64,000 nucleotides of DNA from Stratiolaelaps scimitus (GCA_019614645.1 JABWDB010000002.1:28509501-28573500); one strand, 5' to 3'. Counted from the first letter of the stretch, positions 20,720-35,700 are shown. Translations and numbers: made by a program. Notes: a model not told the origin generated them from the letters alone.

Positions 20720-23700
20720 GTGAGTAATTCATCACTATATTTAAATGTATTATGCATGTACCACAATGCCGTACTTTCGACGAATTATTCACGGCGGGAG
20801 GAACAACGCGATGACCTATGGAAAATTGTATCAACTGAAGAATTGAATTCAGTGCAGCCCGTTGCCAAATAGATTCAACGCATCCTGTATGATGGTTTAT
20901 ACATTTGTAATTATGAATATATGAGCACCGCGCACTGTCAAGCCCGGTTCCGTGGTGCAGTCTCGTGCGCCTTGCAACCAGAGGAGACGCGACGTAGGTG
21001 CATAGATTATGAAGCAATCTTATGAAGCAATGCCGAAAGCAGCTAAATGTTGGCTGTGAGTCCGCCCGGAGAATCTACTTACTGCGCACATTAATTAAAG
21101 ATATTGTGTGATCAGATGGTTGAGTCACAAACCAATCGTGCACCGATCTCCTGTTATCTCACTTAATAATTGTATTTTTTTTCTGGCTAATCATAGTTCA
21201 GTTGTCTGTTGTTTGCCTTTAGTTGAACTTTACTCATTGCGTCAATGGGCTGCGTATTGGTTGTATTTTTGGCACCACTGTCACATTTCCTCGCTACAGC
21301 AGAACGAGCGTAAAAAAGATGAAACACACAACGCGAGATGATAATAATCAAAGCATCTTTGGAAACTAAAAATCTGGAGTAAATGAAGACGCTACTCAAG
21401 AATTCACCAGCTGGCTCTTCTTTATCCTCACGAGCGCACAAATTCTCCCATCCGGCAAGCCCCTCTGAGAGCAGTGTACTTCTGTGTTCTGTCGTAGTAA
21501 CGTCAGCCAATGGAACTGTAACACGCTAACATCAAAATATGGTACTATTACCTTGTGTTGTATACAGCTTGGTCTGCTGATGTTGGCCACAGCAGTTGTT
21601 GCTAGCTTGGCCACTAAATAGTCTACCTATGATGTTCACAAGTTGGCCCCGCCCACAATCGAAGTTCACCTCTGTATCTTAGCGAGACGGTTACACCGTC
21701 TATGGTGAAGAGAGGACGTAATTTTGCTTTGTCTACAGTTCTTACAAACACTGTTCAACCAACATCATCATCATCAGCAACAACTACAACACAAAAACAA
21801 CAATAAGTGGTACAGCGTCGTGGCCATTATTAATGCCTAGTTTTAGACAGCCACTGCGGGAGCTATTGTCGCAGATGGCTGCTTTATCTCCGGTTGTATC
21901 ACCATGTTCAATAGCACCGGTAACGACTGCAGCGGTTCTATGGAACATTCGCATGTTAAACACGATGATGACGATGGTCGTGGTTGTGATAATGGCGACG
22001 CTGAACGTGGTGAAAACACACATCGTAGTAACACGATCGCCTTAGTAAGGAACGTGAACGACGCAAAAATAACAAAAGATAATACACTGGTACCAACACA
22101 ATTAGTTGTAGTCGTAGTAGTAAACCTTAAAAAAGTAGTAGAAATATTCAGTTGTATTCTATTGTGATTTCCTTATAGAATTTAACTCAGAAAGTGGCGT
22201 TGTTAGACTTCCAAAAAGTGCCTTAACCGTTGGAGTTAGAAGTACTGTATTTCATTGGCGGTTTATAAATAAAACAGCGAAATAGTGAGTATCAAACCCC
22301 AAATATAATAGAGCGAAAGTTCAGTAACTGCTGAGGAAACTCTAATTTTTAGTATTCGTGATCTCCACAAAGTTGTGATTAGCTAATTATATTGAGTAGA
22401 TGGGTAAATAATGAAAGTTCGGATAAAATAAGAAGGGAGCTATCTCGTAGACTCGGATGACAGGGGAGTTTACTGTGGCTCGTTCAATAAGTTTTTGCAG
22501 CTCTGACGGTATTGCTTTCGAAATGAACAACGAGTTTTTTGAAGATGTCCTTTTGGGAGGGGATTTTCCTTCTTTTTTTCCAGACCGGAAAACACAATTT
22601 GCTTTACTTCGACGGAAACAAAGTTCATCAAAGTCTTGTGGACTTCCATTTAATGGACAGCTTTTATCGTGCAAACTGCGTTCTAAAACGTTATTTTGAA
22701 GAGGATATGACTATGATTAATTTTTTCATCAATAGGCTATATGATCTAGTACGTGTGCGGTTCAATCAAAAAGACTAACAACAAAACCCTATGAGTAAAT
22801 TTTTCCAATTAGTAAAATCGTTTCCGTTCTGCATATTCTAAAACATAGGACTAGCTGGCCCAAGATTTTTTCTTCTCCATTTTATTACTCCCTGTCTGAC
22901 TGCCTGTTCACGGACTTCAGTTGATTCCCTCCAACATCAGTGAAATCACAGCACAGACACTCCAGTAAATTGTGCACAGACTGGTTCCAAGTTGCAGCCA
23001 TTTTCCATTTGTTCTTTCTCAATATGATGCGAGTTGAATACGTTGACTCGGGTGTCCATTCCCATCCATCTGATGTTTGGTATTTTCGTGTTTGGTTCCT
23101 TTTCTGGTTCTTGCAATTCGCCGCTTTCTCGCCTTTGCCACTCCTATCGGTTCGTGTTGTGACCCAAAGAAAAGTTCCCGTTGCACAAATCCATCGATCC
23201 TTTTCATCTGTTTCAGTGTTACTGATGGCAAGCTACTAGACATTTTGATACGTTTCGTTCACACTTGATGTTTCCTGATTGAGATAAGAGAAACGACCGA
23301 TATTTTTTTGTTTGGTGACATTTATTGTATCCGTTTCCTTCTATGCATTGTCAAAACACACGACACGTTATATTTATACAACGTAAACACAAATATTGTT
23401 GTGAATACAGCTAAGGATGAAATGCTTTTTTAGGCGAAAGTAAAAGACTATAATTTCCACTACAATGAGATTGTGCTGTCTTCTATATGTCTTCAGTATG
23501 CGCTCTATATTTGGAGCCCATATCGAACGTTTTCTAGAAGTACCATGGTCATAGATCTGAAGGAATGTATAAAAATGAATAATATATATATTAAATCCAT
23601 AAGTAAGAGCCGAAAATAAGGAGGTGCTCTCGTCGACGTTAAGAGAGCACCTCTGTTAACGTCATTCTGAATGTAATTCTATTGGTAGCATTCTAAGAAC

Positions 23701-26700
23701 GTAAAAGTAAACCGTATGCGAGGTATAGAACGGTATACAATGGATGCACTTGAGAAATGCACTGAACTAGTTCGCGATTTCGTTGTTCTTTTCAAAAAAG
23801 GTATTGCTGGCGAATTTCTTGAAAGTTTCGTCGCCGAACATCTCTATCACACGAAAACCAAATGTAGGCTACCAGATTTGCCTCTGATAATATCTTTTTT
23901 CTTCGACTTACTCTTAGTGGTGTAACTCTTAAGCTTTATCCCTAACAAAGAGGTATAAACATCTGACAAACGAGGAACGAATATACATAATGAAAAGTTG
24001 AATATCGAGTTAGCCGGCGCAGATCTCTAACATTTTACCCTCTCGACCATTTATTTCTATGAATACCAGCTCAAATGAACTGCCCTGAAGACTCAGCGAC
24101 AACTTTCGAGAAAATCGTAGGCTATAAGCCATCGCATTCGAGATTGGCTCCGATGTACGGTCTCTCAGAGGATAACAATTCGGGAACGACTGCAGATTGC
24201 ATCAAAAGGTTAGCTTTTCAATATAGAAATTGCTATGAAAGGTATAATCGCTTATCTTATTCTGTTGTTAATTAGCCGTTTAATAAATAAGTATTTGACT
24301 TGACGTGAAATACATTTACGTAACGAATTAAGTATGAAGGTCTTGTCTCTATGGCTGGCGGAAAACTTAACTGAAATTCGAGGTATCGCTTGCCCGAGAC
24401 CCACCGATCGCTACGTACCACGCTACAGGATTTTTACAAGAATTAGGTTAGTAGATTACTGTTAAATAGATGTTCAACTGTTAGATAAATGTATTAATAC
24501 TGATTTATAATAGTTGACACTGTAATTATCATGTATTCCTTAGGTGTCAACAATCCAACGATTGTATGGGAGTGATGGTGAACTATGACCGAAATATCTG
24601 CTTCGCGGCTAGCTTTGTATCCACTAACAGGTAAGGATCGGAACCAAATTGTCATAAAATAAAGGCAAAACTCACTTTGAGCAATCTATTCTGTTATGGT
24701 CCAAAAGGTCCAAAAGAAATATCATACTTATATTAATGACGATTTCTTGACTCATCAAGTGATACCTTGATCCGTTATCGTTAGAGCTGCTAACTAACCA
24801 CAGTCAAGGAAATTTGCTTCGTCTTCGCTAATAAGGCATCTAGGACCCACAAGGATATTTACACATCCTTGTAACAGTTGAGAAATCGTTCTTGGGTATA
24901 TCTATTTTAGGCGTGAAAAGCTCCTTCCTGCATCAGATAGGGCAAACTACTTCGAGAAGATGTGCATTCGAGGTACGTATATATGTCACACAATCATTTT
25001 AATACACTAGAAGTTCTGCAGCTTTCATGCTTCAGCCTGCAATGCAGAACGTGTGGGAAAGGCAATATTATAACTAATAGGGGCATCATAAATTATTCTG
25101 CGCAAAATATTTATTAACGATTCGGAATACGCCGTGGTATGAGGTGAAAAATCAACAGCAACAAAATCGATTTAGATCAGCCACCCACCCACCCACCTCC
25201 CCACTCAGCACTACCAAGCCGTATTCAAATAGTGACCACCAGGCGCCCTGGTTGCTGTAGAGGTAACCGAAGAAAGGTAACCAACCTTGTATCATCACAT
25301 ACATCAGCACTAATATGAACCAGCATATAACGCGTGTTTTACTCGCATTTGAACAAAAGGCATTGTCACTAACTAGTAGTTATGTATTCATGTTGGCCAG
25401 ATGACGTGGCATTGTCGTTTGTAAAGTGTGGCAAAAAACTTAGAATTCTCTTTAATTTGCTTCAGTGCAAATGGGTCGTTACTAGATCACATCTGGTATC
25501 GGTGATAATCTACATCTCACTCAGCTTTTTTGGCTTGGTGGTGCAGAAAACGGTCAAAATTAAGCTCATTTACTCGGTTTGTTGTTTACTATGGCGCAGC
25601 CTTCGGTAATGGTGTACACCACGATGGGTGGCCTGCCTGGCGCGCAAAGACCAACGTGAATTTTTTTGCGGGCACAGCAGAAGCTCGCCGATAAGAGAAC
25701 TCTTTGTTACAGTGAGTACTCCCTGAATCATTCAAAGCAGAAGTGTATTTGTTACATTCGGGTGGCAATACCTAAGGTTCCTTGAATCGAAGTTAGAGAA
25801 AGTTGGCATTCTTTAGAACTTTCGTCATTGACGTAATTCTGTTATGTAGTCAGGAAAGTCGTATGTCAAACTTGTTTTTAGTGCAAATATTACCCTTTGT
25901 TTTGGAAACGAGAGATATTTATCAAGCATAGTAAACAAACACGAAACAAACTAACTCAATAAAGCAGCGTTGTTGTTATTGTCACTGCCTTTCAATGCTA
26001 TTGCTGCCATCCATCTCTTAATTTTGGTAATGTGCACGTGCAGGACAAACTCAATTTGAGCTCAAGTTTTTAAATAAACCCGCTCGTTTTAGCTTTTAGT
26101 TAAAATATCGCTATATTGGAACCACGAGAGTAATCATGGATTCGCGCTATGCGGCTCGGAACGGCGGAGGACTGAATAAAGACAACTTTTCCTCTAAAAT
26201 TCGAAACCGGCCTTGTTTCGATGATCATCTCCCAACTAAAACGATCTGTCCAGACCTATATAATGTCCAGACCTAATACTCATATGTGCACTTGTTCAAA
26301 AATGCTTCTAACGAAGTTTGCTAATGATGTGCTCAATATGTTTCTCCGTCGTTATCTCAATACTCGTAAGTAACTCGACTGCAATTTCCAGAATAGGACT
26401 TGTAAAGAAAAGTGGCTCACAGTTATGATAAGTCACTCTCAATATAATGTAATCGACTCATATAACCACAGGCCCCGTTTGTGAACGCGCATTCGTCATG
26501 GAACGAGTAGTGGGCAAAGAACTCTCGGGCTTTGATAACCGCGTTCTCGGAGGTGTTCAATCTCGAAAGCACTGCGAAGAGCTTTGCCTTCATGAGCAAG
26601 CTTTCCCATGCAGGTCAGTGCTCATCTGAACCTTCTACGCATTCTGGGATGATTACTAAAGTTTCATTCGCTGATGCTTTGATAATGACCCTTGTTTATA

Positions 26701-29700
26701 ATCACCAAAGCTAGCCTATGCCGAGACATCATGACGGTTAGTCTACTTAGCAGTTGTTGTTTTCGTAATGTAAAATAATATATGCACTAATAAGTAGAGC
26801 GAAAGGCTTTTTGGTTTCGCCTCTGCCATCTCAAGCTTTCGGGGAGCTGAAGCATGTGAACAGGATATGGTACCATTTTGGCATACAGATGATCGTATGA
26901 TTGTATTTACAATAGTTTCAGCAGTGTTGTCAAGATAAGCCTCAAATGCGGTTAGGATTTTAAAAATTTAATTTATTTTCCCTAAGGGTACCTTGGAAAT
27001 TACGAATTTGAAACATCTCTAAAGATCTGCTCGTCGATATAAATGGGGTGAGGCAATATGTTGGTCAACTCAAAGACAGAGATTCAGCGAATATTCTCAG
27101 CGTTGCAAATGGATGTCACAAGCGGAACAAATGTTTACCAGTTCCATTATTTAAAGGTCGGGCGAGTACGATACATCTATCCAAGAGTGCCGGTTGTCAA
27201 CCGAAGATCGAAGATCCCAGCCGAGTTCCTTTCGGACCGCTGGCAATATCGAATACTTCGAAAACCAATGTGTTTCTCGTGAGTACAGCATCATAGAACA
27301 ACGCCAAAAATGAGTTACTCCTAAATAGTTACAACTATTTAAGTTATAAAACAACATAAGTTATCATTAGGCAACATTCCATATTTTCTATAAAATATGG
27401 TCTTGTGGATGAACCGCAATGAAATAGATGAATGTCAACAACATTCGATATTGCAATTATAACCTTATATCTATTTCTGCACGCCCAGGTCAAAGAATAA
27501 ACAAAGAACCGAATCTTGCACGTGAATACACTTGATATGAATTGGACATCCCCATGGTTAGAGGGCCTATTGTAGCGGTCTCAGCATCTCGAGGTTTTTG
27601 CTAAAGAAAAAATATCAATATTTTCCCTTCACACTTCTGCCATCCATTTTTTACAGACGGCCCTAATGGATGTGACTACGAGCAGCGCAAGGATGTAGAT
27701 ATCTTTAGGGCAGATCAAGTTCGTGCTGCCTTTTCCAGCGAGCAGTGTCGATCACTCTGCGACGGCTGCAAAGAATTCCTTTGTCGAAGTTTCTCATTCT
27801 TTCCACCGGCGGCATTATGCGCTTTATCATCCGACGACACTCTTTCTGTTGGCAGTAGCGCTTTGCGAGCGCGTCAGGGTGTCAGCTTTCACCAGAAGGC
27901 CAACTGTCTAGATCGTAAGTCTGATCAATAAGTCAATCAGTCAATCAGTTCTTTGTGCGTTCACAACTGCAATAACCAGCTTCAATCCATTTCAGTTAGC
28001 TGAACCTGTAGATGATCCAAGGCTGACACGAATAGTTTTGAACTGAGCCATCCAGTACAATAATCGAAATAATCCTTAATATAGCCGGAATCGTACTCAC
28101 CGCACTGCATGAAATGGCGGGCTTTATGACGCTGAGTGGTCCTTAAGAAAAAATCATACGCTAGATGTTTAACAGATTCATCATACAACGAGTAACATAA
28201 AATAGTGTCACATTAAAATTGTCAAAAGGGAGATGGAATATGATAATATATTACTGGATGCGTTATTACATGCTTGGATGATGTCACAGTAGCAAGATAG
28301 CAGGTAAATAACAATTAAGAGATCTGGTTTTCCATAGTGCAAGATTGATGAACTATGCATACTTTGATTGAGAAGTAATAATGTAACAAGAAAACCTAAA
28401 TTTAAAAGTTATGTCGCGACAGCTTAATATCCAACCTTGGTCTATACTCCTCTTTCCCGGAGGATATCTGAACCATATTCAGCTTCGGTTTCTTCATATT
28501 TTATTCCATATTAGCCTACAGATCACTGGAACGGGATATTTATACCTCGGATGTAGATCCACTTAATGTAATATAAACCGTTTTAACTACTGCTGCTCGA
28601 CTTGCAGACATTTATGTCTGTATCTTAAGTTGTTCTACTTGCTCGATTTCAGTGCAACTACATTGCGATGAAGAGGCAATGGTATTGACGCTTAATACTC
28701 TGGAACCTTTTGAGGGTCGAATCTACTCGAAGATAGACAATCCTCCTCCAGGCGACTGCGAGGTTGCTGGTAGAGGAGACCGATCGACCACTCTCGCCAT
28801 GAGCTTGCGAAGCAGAAGATGTGGGGTCGATACGGAGGTACGAACCATTCAAAACCATTAAACCAATTCCGTTTTCTAGTCGTGAAGACGGGAACGGCTG
28901 CTTCAAGCCTCGTTCTATGCAACTAAATCCCAGCCGAGTTTCAGTGATTTTCACCTTCGGTTAGCCATGGGGTAATTATTAGCCTTAGATAAAGTAACTG
29001 CTATAAATGTATGTTTTTCATGTGCATTGACTGCTCCGAACCATCATCGGAAACAGGAGGACGGAGTGTTCACATCGACAATCGTAATTCAACATCATCC
29101 GCTCATTCAGCAGAAGGGTGACCGCGTCATTAAATTATTCTGCAGCTTCGATGCTGTCAACAAGACAGTCACCAACACCTATAAAGTTTTGATGGGGTAA
29201 GAATCAGTGCTTTTCAAATACGGCATAGGTAGCAATTATCAACAGCTGGTATCGCAACATACTTTCACTGCCTAAAGTGATTGCTGACACATCTTATTCT
29301 ATGACGATATTTACAGGGCGCAGAGTGTGCAGGCCGGCACAGTTAACGCCACCGCTCCATCGCCGAACATCCGTTTGCGAATCACGGACCGCAATGGGGC
29401 TGATGTAATTGGCGCGAAACTCGGTGACGAACTCTACTTGCGTATCGAAATTGACGACGACTCCGTGTTCGGTATGGACGTTTCACGTTAATTCCAATTA
29501 TCGATGGAAATTTTGAATTGTGGTTGGCAGCCAATTATGGTTCGCAAAATATTAAGGAAACAATTCCCCCTAGTAAGCACGTTTTTAAAACTACACATAA
29601 AATGATAACTTATATTAGTTTTATTTTGAATAATTTATATTGATCTACCTTTGAATAAAGTGCGCTTATTATTATTATTATTATTATTACCAAATTTGAC

Positions 29701-32700
29701 TAACTTATATTTATAGATTATTGTAGTACTGATTATCATATAATATTAGGATTATTATCTCTTTAAACGCTCGTGGTGTCCGCCCGTCCGTCCGACATTG
29801 AGATCTATTTCCTTCGCTGCCGGTTTTGGGGGTGTTTAGGCTTGTATGACGAGTATGACGAGGGGTGTCTGTATGACATACTCGGGGGCTTGTTTGAGGC
29901 ACGATCTTAAACACGAGGAGGTCTATGCAGGAGGGTTATATATTTTGGGATTTTTTGACAGATCGTTTTTTAAGTTTATCGAGTCAATACGCCCGCCACG
30001 GTCAAGCATGGTCATACAATATTTAAAAACTGACTGAAACCAAGATTTCGATTATCGTACAAGGTAAACAAAACAAATATTATATATCACGAACAGAACT
30101 AAAATTGGCCACCGCCTAGAAAGCTGAAGCCATCTCTAGAATTCTTATTATTCAGCTAAGCAATTCAATCTTTATTCGGCGTTATACATGTAATTTTAAT
30201 ATGTTGTAGTTTTTCTTGCTTATCCTTCAGTATTCCATGTATTCTATTAGATAGAACAAAAACGAGTCAGCTAGTTCTTAACACATGGCTAGTACAGTGA
30301 TTTCATTATATATTCATGTGGGCTAACGCGCCGTTAACGAGCCTTTAAAGCAATCGTAATTTGTCAGTTGTCTATGATGCTAAAGAGCCATTAGGATAAA
30401 ACGAGATTGGATGTCGTATGAACTTAACACTTAAACTAACAAAACCACTAAAACCGCGTCGATGTAAGTGAGGTCCAGCCTAAAGCTTCAGAGCCAGCAT
30501 TTCTTTCATTTACATTTTGGACGACATAACATGCGTTGATGTAGTTATTTATATATTCAGGTGATACTACTATATGCAATGCTTACCAAGGCTTACATCT
30601 ATAATTGTCTGTCTACAAGTGCTTAAACCAACTACGTTCGTATCTTCGAGAAAACTAACGAACAACTTCTATTCACATTTTAGAGCACATATGAGCGAAA
30701 AATGGAAGATTAAGTACCGTGGTTGCTGTTTTCAACGTTTAGTGCAGCATTTAGATCGCTGTCGATAGAGCTGTTATTACCACCGTTATTATTGTTGCTG
30801 CTTTTTTTATGAAGTATAATCTGCCGTTCCCCATAATTAATTAATGACTGAGAATATTCTGAAGTCAACCGAGCTGAATATAGCTTTCTGTGCAGACATG
30901 TAGCTACTGATTATTTGAGACGGCCTCAGTTTTGGCTGGAACTAAACATAATAATTTTACTAAATCTGAAGCTTTTGTTACTCGCATAGAGCGCGTAAAC
31001 GTCGTGTGCCAATTGGGCTACAGTGCTAAATCATTAAAAAGTGTTACAAGCTGTTGGACTATCTATTATACATATCGGGCTAGCATTATCCTGTGTTAGA
31101 CGCTGCGCTCTCCTACAAGAAGCGGAAGAAGAACGACGCTTCCTTTACTATTAGATATTCGCTTAAATCAGTGGAAGTGCGATGCTGAATTTAAGCGGTT
31201 TTCTAAGAACGTTGCCTTCTAATGGATGAATTGCTACAGGTGCCCGTATGTCCTTTACATTTACTTAACTGATTCGCATCGGGCAGTATTATTTGATTGC
31301 AGACTACGCAAATCCATTTCACTAATCTTTATTTTTACATAATATTGCCATGTAACACGATTACCTAACAGCAATCGAGACCATTATGTAATCATTCTCT
31401 CTCTATCTCTCCAGGTTAAAATAAAAAGGTGTATCCGACGTGTACAACTCAAGCACTATAACAAGTTCTAATGACGTCTGTATGGATCCCAGACGAAGTC
31501 TTGTAATTATCTAAACTAACAAGTATTATAAATATGTGACTAAAATCTGTAGTAGTAGAAGAAACACACCGTGTCCTCAGATGAAACGCACAGATCGCAT
31601 TTCTCCATATGCGCAGATCATATTCGCTCGCGGGCTCTTACGAGTTCCTTATTTTGTGTAAAATCCTGTATAAAGTTTGCTCCACTTAAATCTCATAAAA
31701 AAAAACATATATCTGCTCTTTGAAGTGGTTCTCCTGTCTTCCATAGAACTGGCGTTTCTTATTGGTTCACTAAACCAGCGAGTCTGTCATACGAGTGTTT
31801 TTGTGTTTGGCTGTATCGTGCGCGATGCTTATCTGTCAATGTGGTAGTTCCATGCTCGGGAGGTCATCTGGCACTTCAGTAGTACCACTGTTATTTGCCA
31901 GTCAGTATTTGTAACAGCGGAGCATATGACCGTGTCGCTGTTCGTCTCTGTCGATTTTTGTGCTTCATCGCATGACGGCGCGGAGTCGTTGTCTGTGTCG
32001 TCCACTGTTTAGCAAGTCTTTGGGAGGGGTTGGTCTTCATTTTGGTAGGCAAGGAGCGGTTCCTTCTCTCATAATAGTTATCGGGCGCACAGTTCTTTGA
32101 TTGCTGCTTATGCGACGTCTGAAAATGCGATTGGTATCGCTTAGATGCGATTGTAACGTTGAGACGATGATCTTCGTTTTGTCTTGAATCCGCAAATCTT
32201 CTCAGGTGAGGTTGGGAAAAGTGTTTTTTCCTGCTCATTGAACGTGTCTCTTAACCCATTATCCACTGTTCTTTAACAAAGGTTTCAAAAGCATTGGAGT
32301 GAGTCTCGACAGCGACATCATCTGCCTACTTACTATCCATCTATCGTATATCGGCAATCCCCACCCAGTTCACCTAGGGCATCTTCACGAAACGAACGGC
32401 TTTTACTTTTTATCGGGACACAAATCACTCATTCTCGTTACGGTCGTCATCGTCGAGTCAGTCGTCAATCAGTCAGTCAGACTGTCAGTGCTTCGTATCT
32501 CGCTTTTCTTCCTCTCTTTCTCATGATGTTGTAATGAAACGTGATGAGCGCTGGACACATTTGCTGCATTTGCCCGAACAACGAATCCCATCCGGCTCCA
32601 CATCTCTGCACATTTCAGCTAGGTCCAGATTCGTCTTTCGGCACTAACACAAATGTGCCCCGGCAGTACTGATTTTCGAACATTATAGCTAAAAGGCAAG

Positions 32701-35700
32701 CCATGTTCGTACGATTACCTAACCAGGACCGCACCCTTGGACGAGACCAATGTCAGTAGAGATAAAATCCAGCAACAGACATTAATACCGAATTGGGCCT
32801 GGTGCTAATATCGTGATCGAATGTGTTCCCTCGGCATGAAGATGTTTTTGTCACTGTAATTCCGTATCACGCGGTCCGCTTCAACAAATTGGTAATTGGT
32901 GTAAAATTCAATTTTTGTCCATTGAAGGATCTTAAAAATGGCGATGCAGTTATCTGACCCCTTTACAGGAGGCAGACAGACAAATATACAGTGAATAGCT
33001 AGTGGCTGCACTACATTACTACATGCTATGATTTCCTACGTGCTACGGCAAACTAATTTCGGAACAATGACTACAGGGGACGGACCTTCCTAAGTGATTT
33101 ATACTATTCTTCTTTTCTTACGGATGTCACAGCTCCCACTCATGGCATGTCTGTCCCCACCCCGACGCTGCATGTAGTTGTCGTAAAGTTTCTGATTGTC
33201 CTGTGTTTTTTCAATCAAATTTGCATTGCCTACAACTTTATTAACTGAACTCTTACATTCAGTGTCTATCGCTCGTCATATGTGTTGGCCACAGTTTTTG
33301 CGATATGCATTACCCTCAGCTGACCCCTAAGTAATCCTCAGTTGTTATTTTATCTATTTTTTTTTTCATTGACCTCGACCATTACTATGCCACTCTCGAA
33401 TTCAGAATCTGTGGCTGGTTAATTAGCCATAGCCATTCGTGACTGCCATAAACAAAGGATATAGATCAATATGTCATTGGTCGCATTGTCACCATGAGAT
33501 TTGTAACATATATGTCGTCACACGGCCGTTCTCGGCTGAATATCCACATTGCCGCGAGTGGGACTTGTGGTGGCATAAACAAGAGCCGTTTACAAACAAT
33601 GCTGACCACGCCAATTGTATGGAAGAATAAGATAGAGGTTAGAACATTTCCATAACAAGAGAGACTCGTATTTTGCGGGAGACTGGTGGCGTGAAAATGA
33701 GACACAGCTGCAATGACGAGACCAGGGCTATTGCAGGTGTAGGGAAAAAAATAAATAAATAAAAAACACGATGATTTCAATGAGTTAATGATAGTATATG
33801 CAGTTAGTATTAGTCGCAGACTCTAAATTGATTAAAAATTAAAATGCATGCAATCGAATGGCACAGCCTCATTGACAAGAAAGATTTCTCTGAGATTTCA
33901 GAAGAAGGGGAGATCTGACAGCCATAACGCTATAAGCTCTACACCTATAAAATGAGATACTGCATTATATTAAATGACCTATATGAACATCGTTTGAAAA
34001 GATCACGCGATTATGCAGCTGACACTCCCATCAACAGTTCCATTCGAATACACATTAATGGTTCTAACAATACAGTAAATGTTCGAGGCAACACCTATCG
34101 TTTCCCAGCAGCAGCCTAACTACGGCTTCATTGTGATAAGGTTTCATAACACCCGCATTGCTCAAATCGTGACTATTCGAGTCGTGATGGCTTTGTTGTA
34201 TTCGATCCGACGAAGTCAATCGCCTTGAAAATTACCAGTACCGGAGCAAATTAACTCAATTTAGATTGTACTGCATCTGGATACTTAGGGGCAAACCAAT
34301 GAAATTTGTTATTTTCTTGCAAATCTACAGAGGTGCCATTTTCTTTATCAATGGCGCCCGGGTACCTTGACATTTATTTATATGTACAGTATGTTCTGCT
34401 CTCTCTATATTGTATTCGGCAATAATATTATATATAATAATATTATATCTAATATTGTAATATTGAACGGCAAATAATACTTGTCTATTTATTCATCTGT
34501 CTTTGCCGGCATACGTGTCTGGACTAAACATCCTTGTATGCCGTACGTTGAACGGGAATCCACGTATTCTCATAGGATACGCCGTTCAGCGAGATGTTGG
34601 GGTGGAGAAAGTCAGAGACTTGCTTAGAAATCTAGATCCATAGTAACTCTCTCATAGCTACATTGGGCATACGTGATTCAGTGCGATCTTGAGCTTGCTT
34701 ATTTGTCAGCAATATTATTCTTATGAAATCTCAGAACCCTGAAGTTTTTGGCTGGTGAATTTATCATATTATAGTTCATGTGTACATCAACTGGAATCAA
34801 CTGCCGGTTCCTGCAAGGCACTGACTGCAGTAATACTTTGACTGTCCCAGTCAGTGCCTTAAGTCAAAACGGTTCTGGGTTTAGTCAGTAAGAGTCTGAC
34901 ACTACGAGGCAAATACCTCAGTGTGAGGACTTGTGTTCATGTAGGATTTACCTCTAACCTCTTTAATAAAAAAAAAGTTCGTGTGTACATTGAATGAAAA
35001 ATAGTTTGGATCTTAATTTTACAGGCATCTACGCTCGTGACTTGGTGGCGACATCTGGACGAAATGACGACTCGATTGCACTTCTCGACAACTCAGGCTG
35101 TCCAATTGACCATTCAATTTTCCCGTCACTTAGAAAGATTGCCCGCGGGAAAGCGCTCATGGGTACGTTGACACTATTTCATGTACTACTACTACTATTA
35201 TTTATTTCTTACAGTCAACAAGAAAGATAGATAGATCGACATAAATCGGTCACATATCAACTGTAGCAATAGCTGTTGCCGGAAGCCCTTCGGCCGCCGT
35301 TGGCAACCACTGAATCTTCCAACAAGCTCTGTATCACCAATCGCTGTCCCATTCGCAATGTGATGAATTCATCGTCATTATTATTGAAAATATCACACCC
35401 TCCCACTTGTGGAGATTGCGTAACACACGGGTTTAAATGATCGGCATTCAATACATCAGTGAAGCTATTATATAATACAGCATAGGTAATAGATAAAAGA
35501 AAACAGGAATCATGTCAACGTATAAAATTCCACCTGGACCGCATAAGATACGCGCAAGATAACTGAATGGGACAGCATTAAATGGGCGATCCGTTTTATA
35601 AGTTAAAGCACTTTTCGGACTCGACAAGACAAACAAACTCGACTTTAAGTCGCCTTTAGTAGGAAAATATTTTTTAATACTATGACTTTGGTAGTAAGGT

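Larger units (their letters stand above)
21071..24069. other. Presumed intron of the PAN-ZP gene, with a few unassigned ORFs
   Basis: It holds CAT/CAA-rich simple sequence near 21760-21810, a frameshifted ORF pair at 22457-22778, a perfect hairpin at 23621-23653 and a 69-codon ORF at 23716-23925. One further small exon of the PAN-ZP gene is expected here or nearby from phase, but I could not identify it. Confidence 0.4.

Noticed and set aside
21560..21620. Hydrophobic stretch LGLLMLATAVVASLATK as a possible signal-peptide exon
   Set aside because: It ends at a stop without a donor site, and reading it from the leader exon's phase gives an early stop.
27048..27296. Two long frames over PAN2 exon 5
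   Set aside because: Neither is in phase with the flanking exons. The third frame carries the PAN motifs.
31891..32238. 115-codon open frame on the - strand inside the large PAN-ZP intron
   Set aside because: It is rich in Arg, Thr, Gln and Lys without motifs, has no promoter or splice support, and lies in intron DNA. Treated as chance.
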